From contig JAJPXU010000033.1 in assembly GCA_021205305.1 (NCBI GenBank), positions 1 to 33,890 on the forward strand: a stretch of 33,890 nt of DNA, read 5' to 3'. The translations under genes and the position numbers were made by a program. This DNA comes from Lachnospiraceae bacterium. Its GTDB lineage: Bacteria > Bacillota > Clostridia > Lachnospirales > Lachnospiraceae. The notes under the pieces were generated by a model, which saw nothing but the letters and a program-made list of their open reading frames with translations, searched no databases and was not told where the DNA came from. This document shows, in pieces, positions 7,880-16,597 of the stretch (its first letter is position 1; every line of letters begins with the position of its first letter).

Positions 7880-7900
7880 GAAACGAAATACGTCGTTTTC
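7880..7900. promoter_or_regulatory. Near-palindrome AAACG-N8-CGTTT, copy 2
   Basis: Eighteen of 21 bases match 4973-4993; the dyad is AAACGA-N6-TCGTTT. It lies between the permease stop and the terminator, so it would be transcribed as part of the 3' untranslated region, where it could also fold as a hairpin. Function unknown. Confidence 0.4.
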
Positions 7901-7941
7901 TGATCCGTTCCCTGCCGTACTGCGCTGCTTTCCCGTTATAC

Positions 7942-9132
7942 TCAAGACGTCTTCCGGCTGGATACCACGTCAAAGATAACTGCCACGAGCAGCACCGCAC
8001 CCTTCACCACATACTGCCAGGAGTCGCCGATGCCCATGATGGACATACCCATGTTAATGACGCCAAGAAGCAATGCGCCGATGATTACGCCGCCGATCGT
8101 ACCGCTGCCGCCGTACGCGGAAGCGCCGCCGATAAAGCAGGATCCGATGGCGTCCATCTCAAAAGAGTTACCGGTGGAACCGTTTACTGAGCCGACACGC
8201 GCCAGGCAAAGCAGGCCGCACAGGCCAGCTAGAAGTCCCATGTTCGCGTAAGCAAAAAAGTAAACCTTGTTGGTGTTGATACCAGAAAGCTTTGTCGCTT
8301 TCTCATTGCCGCCCACCGCATAGAAATAACGGCCAAATGCAGTCCTGGATGTAATGAAGTTATAAATCAGGCAGATCGCTACCACCCATACCAGCATAAC
8401 AGAGATTCCCTTGTACTGGCAAAGCAGATGACAATACCAGAGCACTAACACGGAGATAACCGCTGCGCTGCCAAAGTCTGCGATGGCACTATTCTGGCGA
8501 TAGCCTTTTTTCGCCTTGTTCGCACGGGAAGAAATCTTGCTATAGAAGATAATGATGACCGCGATCGCGCCGATCACCATCGGGGAAAGGATACGGCTGT
8601 CCGTGTCAAGCCCCGGGATCTTGATATAAGCAGTAAAGATATTCAGGAATGCTTTGTTCTGAACAGATACAGTCTTGCTATTGAGAACCAGACGACCAAA
8701 CCCGCGGAACATGAACATACCGCCCAGCGTCGTGATAAACGGCGGAATCCGCATATAGCCAATCCAGAAGCCCTGCCAGACGCCGGCTGCCAAGCCGATC
8801 AGGAGGCAGAGAATAATCGTCAGATAAATGTTAAAGCCCATATTTGAAATCAGCACTGCAGCAACACCGCCGACCAGACAAATCACGGATCCGACAGACA
8901 GGTCGATGTTGCCTCCTGTCAGAATGCACAGCAGCATACCGCAGGCCATAACCAGCACGTAGCCATTCTGCAGCAGCAGGTTTGACATATTCTGCGCATA
9001 AAGCAGACGGCCGTCCGTCATAAAATAAAAGATAATAAATACGACAACCAGGGCAATTACCATCGTATATTTGCGGATAAAAGTCATCACATCAAGCTTG
9101 CCCGCGCCTGACGTTTCATTCTTATTTTCCAT
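7942..9132 (-). CDS. mmsB: Sugar ABC transporter permease (MmsB/XylH/GguB type)
   Basis: This is a 396-residue integral membrane protein of the branched-chain/ribose permease family, with roughly ten hydrophobic segments. The loop GGNIDLSVGSVICLVGG near 80-96 and the C-terminal SFEMDAIGSCFIGGASAYGGSGTIGGVIIGALLLG are the conserved cytoplasmic-coupling and late-membrane motifs of RbsC/XylH proteins. It forms the membrane channel for the monosaccharide delivered by the ChvE-type binding protein and powered by the ATPase immediately upstream (46-base gap). The length of nearly 400 matches the XylH/GguB subgroup rather than RbsC (about 320). ATG 9132 follows AGGGAG. A terminator follows at 7822-7866. 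Confidence 0.93.
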   Translation of the reverse strand: MENKNETSGAGKLDVMTFIRKYTMVIALVVVFIIFYFMTDGRLLYAQNMSNLLLQNGYVLVMACGMLLCILTGGNIDLSVGSVICLVGGVAAVLISNMGFNIYLTIILCLLIGLAAGVWQGFWIGYMRIPPFITTLGGMFMFRGFGRLVLNSKTVSVQNKAFLNIFTAYIKIPGLDTDSRILSPMVIGAIAVIIIFYSKISSRANKAKKGYRQNSAIADFGSAAVISVLVLWYCHLLCQYKGISVMLVWVVAICLIYNFITSRTAFGRYFYAVGGNEKATKLSGINTNKVYFFAYANMGLLAGLCGLLCLARVGSVNGSTGNSFEMDAIGSCFIGGASAYGGSGTIGGVIIGALLLGVINMGMSIMGIGDSWQYVVKGAVLLVAVIFDVVSSRKTS

Positions 9133-9178
9133 GAAAACACGCTCCCTTTTTCAATAATAAAGTTTACCGAAAACTGCG

Positions 9179-10714
9179 TCAGTTCGCAGCGCTCATGATA
9201 TATCCCATGATCTCCTCCTGCGTGGTGTTCTTTGCCTCCACCTCGCCGCAGAGTTCGCCTTCGTTCATGATATAGATCCGATCACACATACCGATCAGTT
9301 CCGGCATTTCCGAGGAAATCATGATCACAGACTTCCCATTGTCAACCATCTGATTGATCAGGCAGTAAATATCATATTTTGCGCCGACGTCAATGCCGCG
9401 CGTCGGCTCATCGAGGATCAGAACGTTCGGTTCTGCGAACATCCATTTACCCAACAGTGCTTTCTGCTGGTTGCCCCCGGAAAGGTTACCGATGATCTGC
9501 TCAACAGACGGAGTTTTTGTACCCATTTCCTCCGTCATATCCTCCGCCGCCTTTTTTTCGGCCGTCGTATCAATCACACCGTTGTTGCACACCTTGTCCA
9601 GACGGGCAAGCGTCGTATTGAAGCGGATGGATTCGCCGAGAATCAGGCCGTTCGTCTTGCGGTCTTCTGTCACGTAGGCAATCTTGTTATGAATCGCCTG
9701 CTCCGGCGTCTTCAGGTCAATCTTCTTGCCTTCCAGATAAATCTCGCCCGAAATATCCGTCCCGTAGCTTCTGCCGAAGATAGACATCGCCAGTTCCGTC
9801 CGCCCCGCACCCTGCAGGCCGGAGAAACCTACCACTTCTCCCTTATGTACCTTGAATGAAATATTGTCGTCCACAATCTTTTCCGGATACAACGGATGAT
9901 GTACCGTCCAGTTTCTCACTTCAAGACCGATCTCACTGCTAACCTTGTGTTCCCGCTCCGGATACCGGTCATTCATCGCTCGTCCTACCATGCCCTTGAT
10001 GATACGGTCTTCACTGAATTCGTCCACACCCTTAACCAGCGTCTCAATCGTAGACCCATCACGCAAAATGGTCGCTTTATCCGCACAGTAAATAATCTCG
10101 TTCAGCTTGTGTGTAATAATGATGGATGTCAAACCATCTTTTTTGAACTCCATCAGAAGATCCAACAGCATCTTTGCATCTTCATCATTCAGGGAAGAGG
10201 TCGGTTCATCCAGAATCAACAGCTTCACGTTCTTCGAGAACGCTTTCGCGATCTCGACCAGCTGCTGCTTGCCGGTACCGATATCCTTAATCAGTGTCTG
10301 CGCGGATTCATGCAGTCCAACCTGCCGCATATGCTTCTCTGCTTCGCTGTAGGTCTGATCCCAGTCAATCACGCCGAATCGGTTCTTTTTTTCATTTCCC
10401 AGGAACATATTCTCACCGATCGTCAGGAGCGGAATCAGCGCCAGTTCCTGGTGGATAATAACAATTCCCTTTGCCTCGCTGTCTTTCAGTGTTTTGAACT
10501 GGCAAAGTTCTCCATTATAGTAAATCTCACCTTCATAAGTCCCTGCCGGATAAATGCCCGACAGCACATTCATCAGCGTCGATTTTCCCGCGCCATTCTC
10601 GCCGATCAGCGCATGAATCTCGCCGCGCTCTACGACCAGGTTCACATCGTCGAGCGCCTTTACTCCCGGAAACTCTTTGGTGATAGATTTCATTTCCAGA
10701 ATAGTGTCACCCAA
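9179..10714 (-). CDS. mmsA: Sugar ABC transporter ATPase with two ABC domains (MmsA/XylG/GguA type)
   Basis: A single 511-residue cytosolic polypeptide carries two nucleotide-binding domains that drive monosaccharide import. Domain 1 has Walker A GENGAGKST at 38-46 and Walker B LILDEPTSSLND. Domain 2 has the degenerate Walker A GLQGAGRTE typical of this family, the signature LSGGNQQK and Walker B LILDEPTRGIDVGAKYDIY. Translation is predicted to begin at a TTG (10714), 7 bases after a perfect GGAGG; no ATG is as well placed. It lies between the binding-protein gene and the permease gene on the same strand. The sugar is likely a pentose or galactose/glucose-type monosaccharide, by family only. 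Confidence 0.95.
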   Translation of the reverse strand: MGDTILEMKSITKEFPGVKALDDVNLVVERGEIHALIGENGAGKSTLMNVLSGIYPAGTYEGEIYYNGELCQFKTLKDSEAKGIVIIHQELALIPLLTIGENMFLGNEKKNRFGVIDWDQTYSEAEKHMRQVGLHESAQTLIKDIGTGKQQLVEIAKAFSKNVKLLILDEPTSSLNDEDAKMLLDLLMEFKKDGLTSIIITHKLNEIIYCADKATILRDGSTIETLVKGVDEFSEDRIIKGMVGRAMNDRYPEREHKVSSEIGLEVRNWTVHHPLYPEKIVDDNISFKVHKGEVVGFSGLQGAGRTELAMSIFGRSYGTDISGEIYLEGKKIDLKTPEQAIHNKIAYVTEDRKTNGLILGESIRFNTTLARLDKVCNNGVIDTTAEKKAAEDMTEEMGTKTPSVEQIIGNLSGGNQQKALLGKWMFAEPNVLILDEPTRGIDVGAKYDIYCLINQMVDNGKSVIMISSEMPELIGMCDRIYIMNEGELCGEVEAKNTTQEEIMGYIMSAAN

Positions 10715-10754
10715 AAGACTTCCTCCTTTCCAATCACATCTGAAACCGGATGGT

Positions 10755-10825
10755 CAGCCTGCACAGCCGCAGGCTGTTTTGCCCATCCATGAACCGAAAG
10801 GGCGGGACAGCCGCGCCCCGCCCTT
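10755..10825 (-). promoter_or_regulatory. Two intercistronic hairpins between binding-protein and ATPase genes
   Basis: The 186-base gap holds a very stable stem (AAGGGCGGG 10798-10806 with CCCGCCCTT 10817-10825) and a second stem (CAGCCTGC 10755-10762 with GCAGGCTG 10769-10776). On the minus strand the first is followed only by TTTCGG and the second by no U-run. Partial termination or protection of the upstream message from decay is the usual way such loci make more binding protein than transporter. Here that is inference. Confidence 0.65.
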
Positions 10826-10900
10826 CTTCAGGTTATAGTAAACGTTGTATCTCATTTACTTTTCTTATTGGATTTTTCCAGTTTTCAAGAGAAATTCCGA

Positions 10901-12013
10901 TTACTCTACCGCTGTCAGATAGCCATCCTCGCCCATCTCATACAGTCCGGTGTCAACCAGCTCATCAAGATTGTCCGCTGTGATAACGCTCGGAACAAGC
11001 AGGAAGGACGGGCATACATTGCCATCCGAAGTCTCATAGGACTCAGTGTCATACGCGCAGTCAATCTCGAAAGTATCACAGAGAGATTCATCGATGGTCT
11101 CGCCATTCAGGACTGCCTCTGCAAGAGCCAGCGTAACGATGGACTCATTGCTCACATTCTTATAAACGGTCATGGTCTGGATGCCGTCAACGATGTTTGC
11201 AAGGTTCGCAACATCGCCGTCCTGACCGGTGATGATCACGCTGTTATCTCCCGCATAGTCAGAGGTAATGCCCTGCGCTACGCCGAGAGCTGTAGAGTCG
11301 TTAGAGCAAAGCCATACATCAAGCTGTGTGCCGTCTGCATAGTAAGAACCAAGGATGTTCTGTGCTCTCTCAAGAGCTGTCTGGGTATCCCACTGATCCG
11401 TTGCGACAGAATCAAAATCGGTCTGGCCGGAAACAACGACTAATGTGCCTGCGTCAATGTACGGCTGAAGAACGTCCATTGCACCCTGATAGAAATAGCC
11501 TGCATTGTTATCTGCCGGATCGCCTGCGGTGATTTCCATATTATAAGTAGCATCGCCTGCATTCTCCAGATCCAGGGTCTCAACAATGAATTCGCCCTGC
11601 AGAGTACCTACGGTATAGTTATCAAACGATACATAATAGGATGTCGCGTCATTCATGATCAGACGGTCATACGCGATCACCGGAATCTCACTCTCAGCCG
11701 CCTCGTCCATAACCGTGTTCAGCGCTTCGCCATCAACAGCCGCGATAATCAGGATATCAACATTGTCTGCCAGAAGGTTCTGAATATCACTTACCTGCTG
11801 AGAAGAATCGTTATCAGAATACTTCAGCTCAACCGTATAGCCAGCATTCTCAAACTGCTCTTTCAGATACTCACCATCACGGTTCCAACGCTCCAGAGAC
11901 TGGGTCGGCATGGAAATACCGATTACCTGCTCCTCTTCCGCTGCTGCCGGTACGGAGATTGCCCCGAATGCCATCACTGCCGTCATCGCAACTGCCAGTT
12001 TTCTAAATTTCAT
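10901..12013 (-). CDS. chvE: Sugar-binding protein of the ABC transporter (ChvE/XylF type)
   Basis: This 370-residue exported protein captures a monosaccharide for the MmsA/MmsB transporter. A classical signal peptide (MKFRKLAVAMTAVMAFGAISVPAAA) ends with AAA before an acidic mature start. There is no lipobox Cys, which is unusual for a Gram-positive binding protein. The mature part has the two-lobe type-I fold, with SQQVSDIQNLLADNVDILII, AVDGEALN, VIAYDRLI and YYVSFDNYTVG, all shared with XylF and ChvE. ITGQDGDVANLANIVDGIQTMTVYK is the second-lobe hallmark. ATG 12013 is chosen because GGAGGTAGAAAC precedes it; an upstream ATG lacks one. Transcription diverges from the sensory operon at 12316. 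Confidence 0.94.
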   Translation of the reverse strand: MKFRKLAVAMTAVMAFGAISVPAAAEEEQVIGISMPTQSLERWNRDGEYLKEQFENAGYTVELKYSDNDSSQQVSDIQNLLADNVDILIIAAVDGEALNTVMDEAAESEIPVIAYDRLIMNDATSYYVSFDNYTVGTLQGEFIVETLDLENAGDATYNMEITAGDPADNNAGYFYQGAMDVLQPYIDAGTLVVVSGQTDFDSVATDQWDTQTALERAQNILGSYYADGTQLDVWLCSNDSTALGVAQGITSDYAGDNSVIITGQDGDVANLANIVDGIQTMTVYKNVSNESIVTLALAEAVLNGETIDESLCDTFEIDCAYDTESYETSDGNVCPSFLLVPSVITADNLDELVDTGLYEMGEDGYLTAVE

Positions 12014-12315
12014 GTTTCTACCTCCATTCATTTTGATGGTTTTTCGCATATGCTCCGCCGTGCAAGTTTTTCACTGCCTGTCCGCCGAATCCATGTGCGA
12101 AATGACCATGTTTTTTGATGTCTGCATCATACCACATGTACAGGTTGACGAAAATAGAATCTCTTGTCTTAAAACTGTAATTTTTTATAACGATCTCTCA
12201 TCCTTCACAGGAAAAACTGGACATTTTTGTCTTTTTTAGCACTTATTCACAAACAGTCCTCCGAAATTCAAATTGTTTTTGACGTTCTACGTGTAGTTGT
12301 GTTACAATGTTTCTC
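12014..12315. promoter_or_regulatory. Divergent control region of the sugar locus
   Basis: This 302-base gap separates the transporter and sensor operons. On the minus strand an extended -10 (TGGTATGAT; hexamer at 12126-12131) has no good -35, as expected for a promoter needing an activator such as the YesN-type regulator. The transcript would have a leader of about 106 bases. The plus-strand promoter is listed separately. No further gene was seen. Confidence 0.6.
12279..12308 (+). promoter_or_regulatory. Promoter of the sensory operon
   Basis: TTGACG (12279-12284), an 18-bp spacer and TACAAT (12303-12308). Transcription would begin around 12314-12316, that is at or next to the ATG at 12316. 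No ribosome binding site precedes that ATG, so the message may be leaderless. Confidence 0.6.
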
Positions 12316-13338
12316 ATGAAAAAGACATCTTTCACAATTTCAATCATTTTAATCTTATGCGTCCTGATCCTGGCTGCCGTCTGGTCCTATTTCCGGAACA
12401 CGCTGGACGCCCTTGACCCCTCCGGCTCTTCTGCCTCTGAGGTCTATGAACGGCACTATGTCCTGATCCCGGATGTAGAAAATTCGGTCTTATGGCAGAA
12501 AATCTACGAGAGTGCAGCCCAGGAAGCAGCCGCCAACAATGCATATGTTGAGTATTTAAACCAGGATACCGGTTCTTCTTATACGATGGCAGATTATCTT
12601 CGCATCCTGATCGCAGCAAAAGTAGACGGCATCATTTTAAAGCCGGACGGTACGGAGGAAGTCCGGGATCTGATAAATGAAGCCGTCGATAACGGCATTC
12701 CGGTAGTAACCATACTGGAAGACGACTCAGAAAGCCAGCGCATCAGCTATGTGGGATTAAACAGCTATCAGCTTGCCGATACCTATACCGAATACGCCCT
12801 TTCTCTTCTGGACGGCAAAAGCGGCACCATCATGATTTTGCTGGATGCAGAGTCGGTCAATCCGATCCAGTCTCTCGCTGCCTCACAGCTCACACGCTAC
12901 ATAGAGGAGCAGAAAGCGGACGGACAGGAAATCGATGTTTCCCTGTACTATCTGGAAAATACGACGGACTTTGACTACGATGAGGGCATTCGCGAGCTGA
13001 TTGTCAGCTACTCTCCGCTCCCGGATCTTCTGATTAGTATGGACGAGCTGCTGACGGAGTGTGCCTACCAGGCCCTGATTGATTATAACGAAGTCGGAAA
13101 TACCAGCCTGATTGGTTTTTACTACTCCGACCAGATTCTGGAAGCCATCGAAAGAGGGATCATTCCTGTTACACTGGTGGTCGATACCGGCGAAGTCGGC
13201 AGGTACAGCATAGAAGCACTCGAAGAATTTCACGAGCTTGGACATGCCAGCAGCTACTACAGTGTCACGCTCAGCCTGATCACGCAGGACAATGTAACAG
13301 ACTACCTTACCGCAACGGAAGAGGAGGAGAAAAATTGA
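12316..13338 (+). CDS. Membrane-anchored periplasmic-binding-type sugar sensor (XylFII-like)
   Basis: This 340-residue protein has one N-terminal membrane helix (about residues 4-26) and no cleavage site, followed by an extracellular type-I periplasmic-binding domain: ADYLRILIAAKVDGIILKP, AVDNGIPVVTI, RISYVGLNSYQLAD and, near the C-terminus, IIPVTLVVDTGEVGRYSIEAL. It lies directly upstream of, and overlaps by 4 bases, a LytS/YesM-type kinase gene. The arrangement matches the XylFII-LytS-YesN system of Clostridium beijerinckii, in which an anchored xylose-binding protein activates the kinase. The sugar here is not proven. ATG 12316 is chosen over ATG 12307 because the latter is inside the -10 box. 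There is no ribosome binding site. Confidence 0.85.
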   Translation: MKKTSFTISIILILCVLILAAVWSYFRNTLDALDPSGSSASEVYERHYVLIPDVENSVLWQKIYESAAQEAAANNAYVEYLNQDTGSSYTMADYLRILIAAKVDGIILKPDGTEEVRDLINEAVDNGIPVVTILEDDSESQRISYVGLNSYQLADTYTEYALSLLDGKSGTIMILLDAESVNPIQSLAASQLTRYIEEQKADGQEIDVSLYYLENTTDFDYDEGIRELIVSYSPLPDLLISMDELLTECAYQALIDYNEVGNTSLIGFYYSDQILEAIERGIIPVTLVVDTGEVGRYSIEALEEFHELGHASSYYSVTLSLITQDNVTDYLTATEEEEKN

Positions 13339-14933
13339 AAAAGAAAAATCCACTCTCCCGCCTTTCCTCCATCCAGACTCGTATCAGTGCGGTGATGATC
13401 ATCGCCCTGGTCTTTGTTCTTGGCATCAACCTTTTTCTGATCAATGAAATCAACACCGCAGTCGGACGGATTGAATCGGTATATACCAGCAACGTTTCGA
13501 TCAATACACTCTCTGACACCTTAGAGCTGATTCAGGAAAATGTCTACGATTATCTGAACACCAAAAGCAGCCAGGCGCTCGAAAACTACTACAATTATGA
13601 GCAGGAATTCCGGGCGCTCCTGGAAGATCTGAATGAGGATGTCACCGACAACGAGATCCTGCTGCTGGAAAAAAACATTCGCAGTATGTCCGAATCTTAC
13701 CTGGATCAGACCGCCCTCACCGTACAGGCCAAGCGAGGGCGCAATGTCGAACGCTACAAGGAAGCTTACGCCAAAGAGACCCAGCTTTACGAATACATCA
13801 ACACCTATATTTACCGGCTCAATAACCTGCTCTTCCATAAAAACTCGACCAGCTACCAGACACTGCTTTCGTCCATGAGTGTATTAGAGAGGGGCAGTCT
13901 GATCATCATGGTAGCCGTATTCGCCATATGCATTCTGATTACTATGCTTTTTGTGCACGATATGATCCGCCCGCTGACTGTTCTCTCCTCGACCGCACAT
14001 GAGGTGGCCAGCGGCAATCTTGACGTTCCTCAGCTTCCTGTCGTATATGAGGATGAGGTCGGCGTGGTGACGCGTGGTTTCAATCAGATGCTCACCAGTA
14101 TCCGTGAATACATCGACCGGCTTCGCGAGAGCATGGAAGCAGAAGCACAAATGAAAGAGCGCGAGCTTCTGACCGAAACACACTTAAAAGAAGCACAGCT
14201 CAAATATCTGCAGGCACAGATCAACCCGCATTTTCTGTTCAACAGCCTTAACGCGGGCGCACAGCTGGCTGCAATGGAAGACGCGGAGCAGACCAGTATT
14301 TTTCTGGAGCGGATGGCGGATTTCTTTCGCTATAACGTCCGCAAAATGTCCGGAGACGCTACCCTGCTTGAAGAAATCGAATCCGTAGACAACTACATCT
14401 ATATTTTAAACGTACGCTTTGCCGGGGACATCACCTATGAAAAGGATATCCAGGCAAATATTGAGGGCATCCGGATGCCGAGCATGGTGCTGCAGCCCAT
14501 CGTGGAAAATGCCGTCCAGCACGGCATCCACGATTGTATGGAAAACGGCCGCATCACACTGACCGTATGTCTTTCCTCTTTTGCGGACTCATCCCAGCCG
14601 GAAGATGATATGCTGGAAATTACGGTTTGTGACAATGGCGTCGGAATGACCTGTGAAAAAATCAGAGAGGTACTGGAAGGGCGCACTACGCCGAATGATG
14701 AAGAATCACACTCCACGGGAGTCGCAATGTCCAATGTCATCCACCGTCTGGAGCTGTATTATAATAGAAAAAATCTGCTTCGAGTCGAAAGCGGCGGACC
14801 AGGCTGCGGCACACAGGTTATCATTTCACTGCCTGTGCAGGATTGCCAGACCTCTTGGAAATTTGCAGGCACAAGGAACAAGAATACGCTGATTGACACA
14901 GACAGGGAGGAAGAAACATGTATCGAATCTTAA
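13335..14933 (+). CDS. LytS/YesM-type sensor histidine kinase
   Basis: This is a 532-residue membrane kinase. TM1 is at about 13-35 and an extracellular helical sensor domain at about 36-183. TM2 is at about 184-208, then a HAMP segment (RPLTVLSSTAHEVASGNLDV) and a short coiled coil. The phospho-acceptor is His299 in QINPHFLFNSLN, the His_kinase family signature. The ATP-binding domain shows Asn392 (VENAVQHG) and DNGVGM at 433-438. Translation starts at TTG 13335, whose last two bases are part of the TGA of the preceding gene; GAGGAGGAG just upstream supports it. Coupled translation fits a fixed ratio with the anchored sugar-binding sensor. Signal partner: the response regulator that overlaps it by 16 bases. 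Confidence 0.94.
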   Translation: MKKKNPLSRLSSIQTRISAVMIIALVFVLGINLFLINEINTAVGRIESVYTSNVSINTLSDTLELIQENVYDYLNTKSSQALENYYNYEQEFRALLEDLNEDVTDNEILLLEKNIRSMSESYLDQTALTVQAKRGRNVERYKEAYAKETQLYEYINTYIYRLNNLLFHKNSTSYQTLLSSMSVLERGSLIIMVAVFAICILITMLFVHDMIRPLTVLSSTAHEVASGNLDVPQLPVVYEDEVGVVTRGFNQMLTSIREYIDRLRESMEAEAQMKERELLTETHLKEAQLKYLQAQINPHFLFNSLNAGAQLAAMEDAEQTSIFLERMADFFRYNVRKMSGDATLLEEIESVDNYIYILNVRFAGDITYEKDIQANIEGIRMPSMVLQPIVENAVQHGIHDCMENGRITLTVCLSSFADSSQPEDDMLEITVCDNGVGMTCEKIREVLEGRTTPNDEESHSTGVAMSNVIHRLELYYNRKNLLRVESGGPGCGTQVIISLPVQDCQTSWKFAGTRNKNTLIDTDREEETCIES

Positions 14934-16513
14934 TCGCTGACGATGAGGGACTTATGCTGGAATCCCTGAAAAAAATCATTCTCAGCCAGTATGGGGACAG
15001 CTGCGAGCTGGAAACGGCAAAAACCGGCCGCGCGGTTATTGAAAAGGCAGAAAGTTTCCACCCGGATATCGTCTTTCTGGACATCCAGATGCCTGGTATC
15101 AACGGTATCCAGGCCATGAAAGAGATCCGCAAGTCCAACACGACTGCCCTGTTCTACATCATATCCGCCTACGATAAATTTGACTACGCCAAAGAAGCGA
15201 TTGATCTGGGCGTGGAAAAATATCTGACAAAGCCCATCACGCGAAAGACCATTCTTTCCGTTGTAGAGGAGGCGATGCTAAAAGTGGACCACAGCCGGAC
15301 ACAGCGCCGGACGCAGCTCGAGGTGCAGGAAAAGCTCGAAATCATCGTCCCTGTGGTCGAGCAGAGCATCATCACCAGCCTGCTCTTCCAGACGGAGACA
15401 CAGGACATCAGCTATTATCTCCAGCTGCTTGACCTGGAAGAACCATATGGCTACATCATGGTCATTCCCTTTGGCTCCGATTATGAAAACGGACAGCTTT
15501 ACAGTCCGGTGCGTATGAGTGTGCAGGCACAGGATTTCTATCCGGACTTTCGGGAGATTGTCAAAGAAGTTTTTTCCTGTGTCGTCGGGCTCATTATCTC
15601 AACCAGTGTGGTTTTGATGATTCCCCATCGAGAAGAAAATGTCTCTTATGAGGAACGTATCCAAATCGTGGAAAACGCACGCCGGCTCGCTTCCAGGCTG
15701 GAAGAACGGCTAAAGGCACGGTTCCGCATTGGCATCGGGCGCGTACGCAAAATGGAAGATCTGCAATACTCTTACCGGGAAGCGCTCCGTTCTCTTAACA
15801 GCAGTAAGAGCCACGTCATCCATGTAGAAGATTTACAGCCAAGCGGCATTTACAAAGAAGAATTTCCAGAGGAAACTGAGCGCAGAATTTTTCGTTCAGT
15901 CAAGGCAGGAAATACCGCCGCCATGGTCGTGGATCTGAACCAGTTTTTTGACTGGATGATTCAGCACTACCCGGATGACCGCGACAACATCTGCCTGAAA
16001 GTGCTGGAGTACATCATATGGGCGGAACGTACCGCCTTTGAATCCGGTACCGTAAACTACAGCTTCCGTGACCGCAAAGATTACCTGGCCACAGCCACTT
16101 CTTTTGCCGATTACGAGTCTCTGCGCCGCTGGTTTATCGAAAAAATGACGGCCGCCTGTGACGCCATTCACGATTACCGGGAGTCTCAGTCAGACTCCGT
16201 TGTAAAAAAGGCGCAGTCCTACATCCAGGAAAACTACAGCCATGACATTTCCCTCGATGATGTGTCCCGTGCTGTTAATATCAGCCCCTATTATTTCAGC
16301 AAAATTTTTAAGGACGAAGCCGGGGAAAATTTCATCGAGTATCTGACGCGCATACGGGTGGAAAAGGCAAAGGAACTCCTTGAAAAACCCGATCTGAGTA
16401 TCAAGGCCATCAGTTCCCTTTGCGGTTACTCCGATCCGAATTATTTCAGCCGCCTTTTCAAAAAACAGACCGACATGACGCCGCGGGAATACCGGATGAA
16501 ATACAGCGGATAA
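14918..16513 (+). CDS. YesN-type response regulator with AraC DNA-binding domain
   Basis: This is a 531-residue cytosolic transcription regulator. The N-terminal receiver domain has the acidic pair Asp8/Asp9, phospho-acceptor Asp55 (VFLDIQMPG) and the conserved Lys in YLTKPI. A long central linker of about 270 residues follows. The C-terminal ~100 residues form the double helix-turn-helix of AraC proteins: NYSHDISLDDVSRAVNIS, YYFSKIFKDEAGENFIEYL, and IKAISSLCGYSDPNYFSRLFK. The ATG sits inside the end of the kinase gene after GGGAGGAAGAAAC. By family logic it activates the divergent chvE-mmsA-mmsB promoter, which has a weak -35. Confidence 0.95.
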   Translation: MYRILIADDEGLMLESLKKIILSQYGDSCELETAKTGRAVIEKAESFHPDIVFLDIQMPGINGIQAMKEIRKSNTTALFYIISAYDKFDYAKEAIDLGVEKYLTKPITRKTILSVVEEAMLKVDHSRTQRRTQLEVQEKLEIIVPVVEQSIITSLLFQTETQDISYYLQLLDLEEPYGYIMVIPFGSDYENGQLYSPVRMSVQAQDFYPDFREIVKEVFSCVVGLIISTSVVLMIPHREENVSYEERIQIVENARRLASRLEERLKARFRIGIGRVRKMEDLQYSYREALRSLNSSKSHVIHVEDLQPSGIYKEEFPEETERRIFRSVKAGNTAAMVVDLNQFFDWMIQHYPDDRDNICLKVLEYIIWAERTAFESGTVNYSFRDRKDYLATATSFADYESLRRWFIEKMTAACDAIHDYRESQSDSVVKKAQSYIQENYSHDISLDDVSRAVNISPYYFSKIFKDEAGENFIEYLTRIRVEKAKELLEKPDLSIKAISSLCGYSDPNYFSRLFKKQTDMTPREYRMKYSG

Positions 16514-16548
16514 TGACTCCAGTGGATTGTGAAACAGGCAAGAACCGA

Positions 16549-16577
16549 TTGACAAATTCTGTAATCTGTCGTAATAA
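16549..16577 (+). promoter_or_regulatory. Internal promoter before the second binding protein
   Basis: TTGACA (16549-16554), a 17-bp spacer and TAATAA (16572-16577) lie in the 84-base gap after the response regulator gene. This may allow the second binding protein and the LysR gene to be expressed apart from the kinase and regulator. Confidence 0.6.
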
Positions 16578-16597
16578 TAACAGGAAAGGTTTAAAAC

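Noticed and set aside
9896-10792. Plus-strand open frame of 298 codons opposite the ABC ATPase
   Set aside because: Antisense shadow of a gene with all ABC motifs; no ribosome binding site or recognisable domain.
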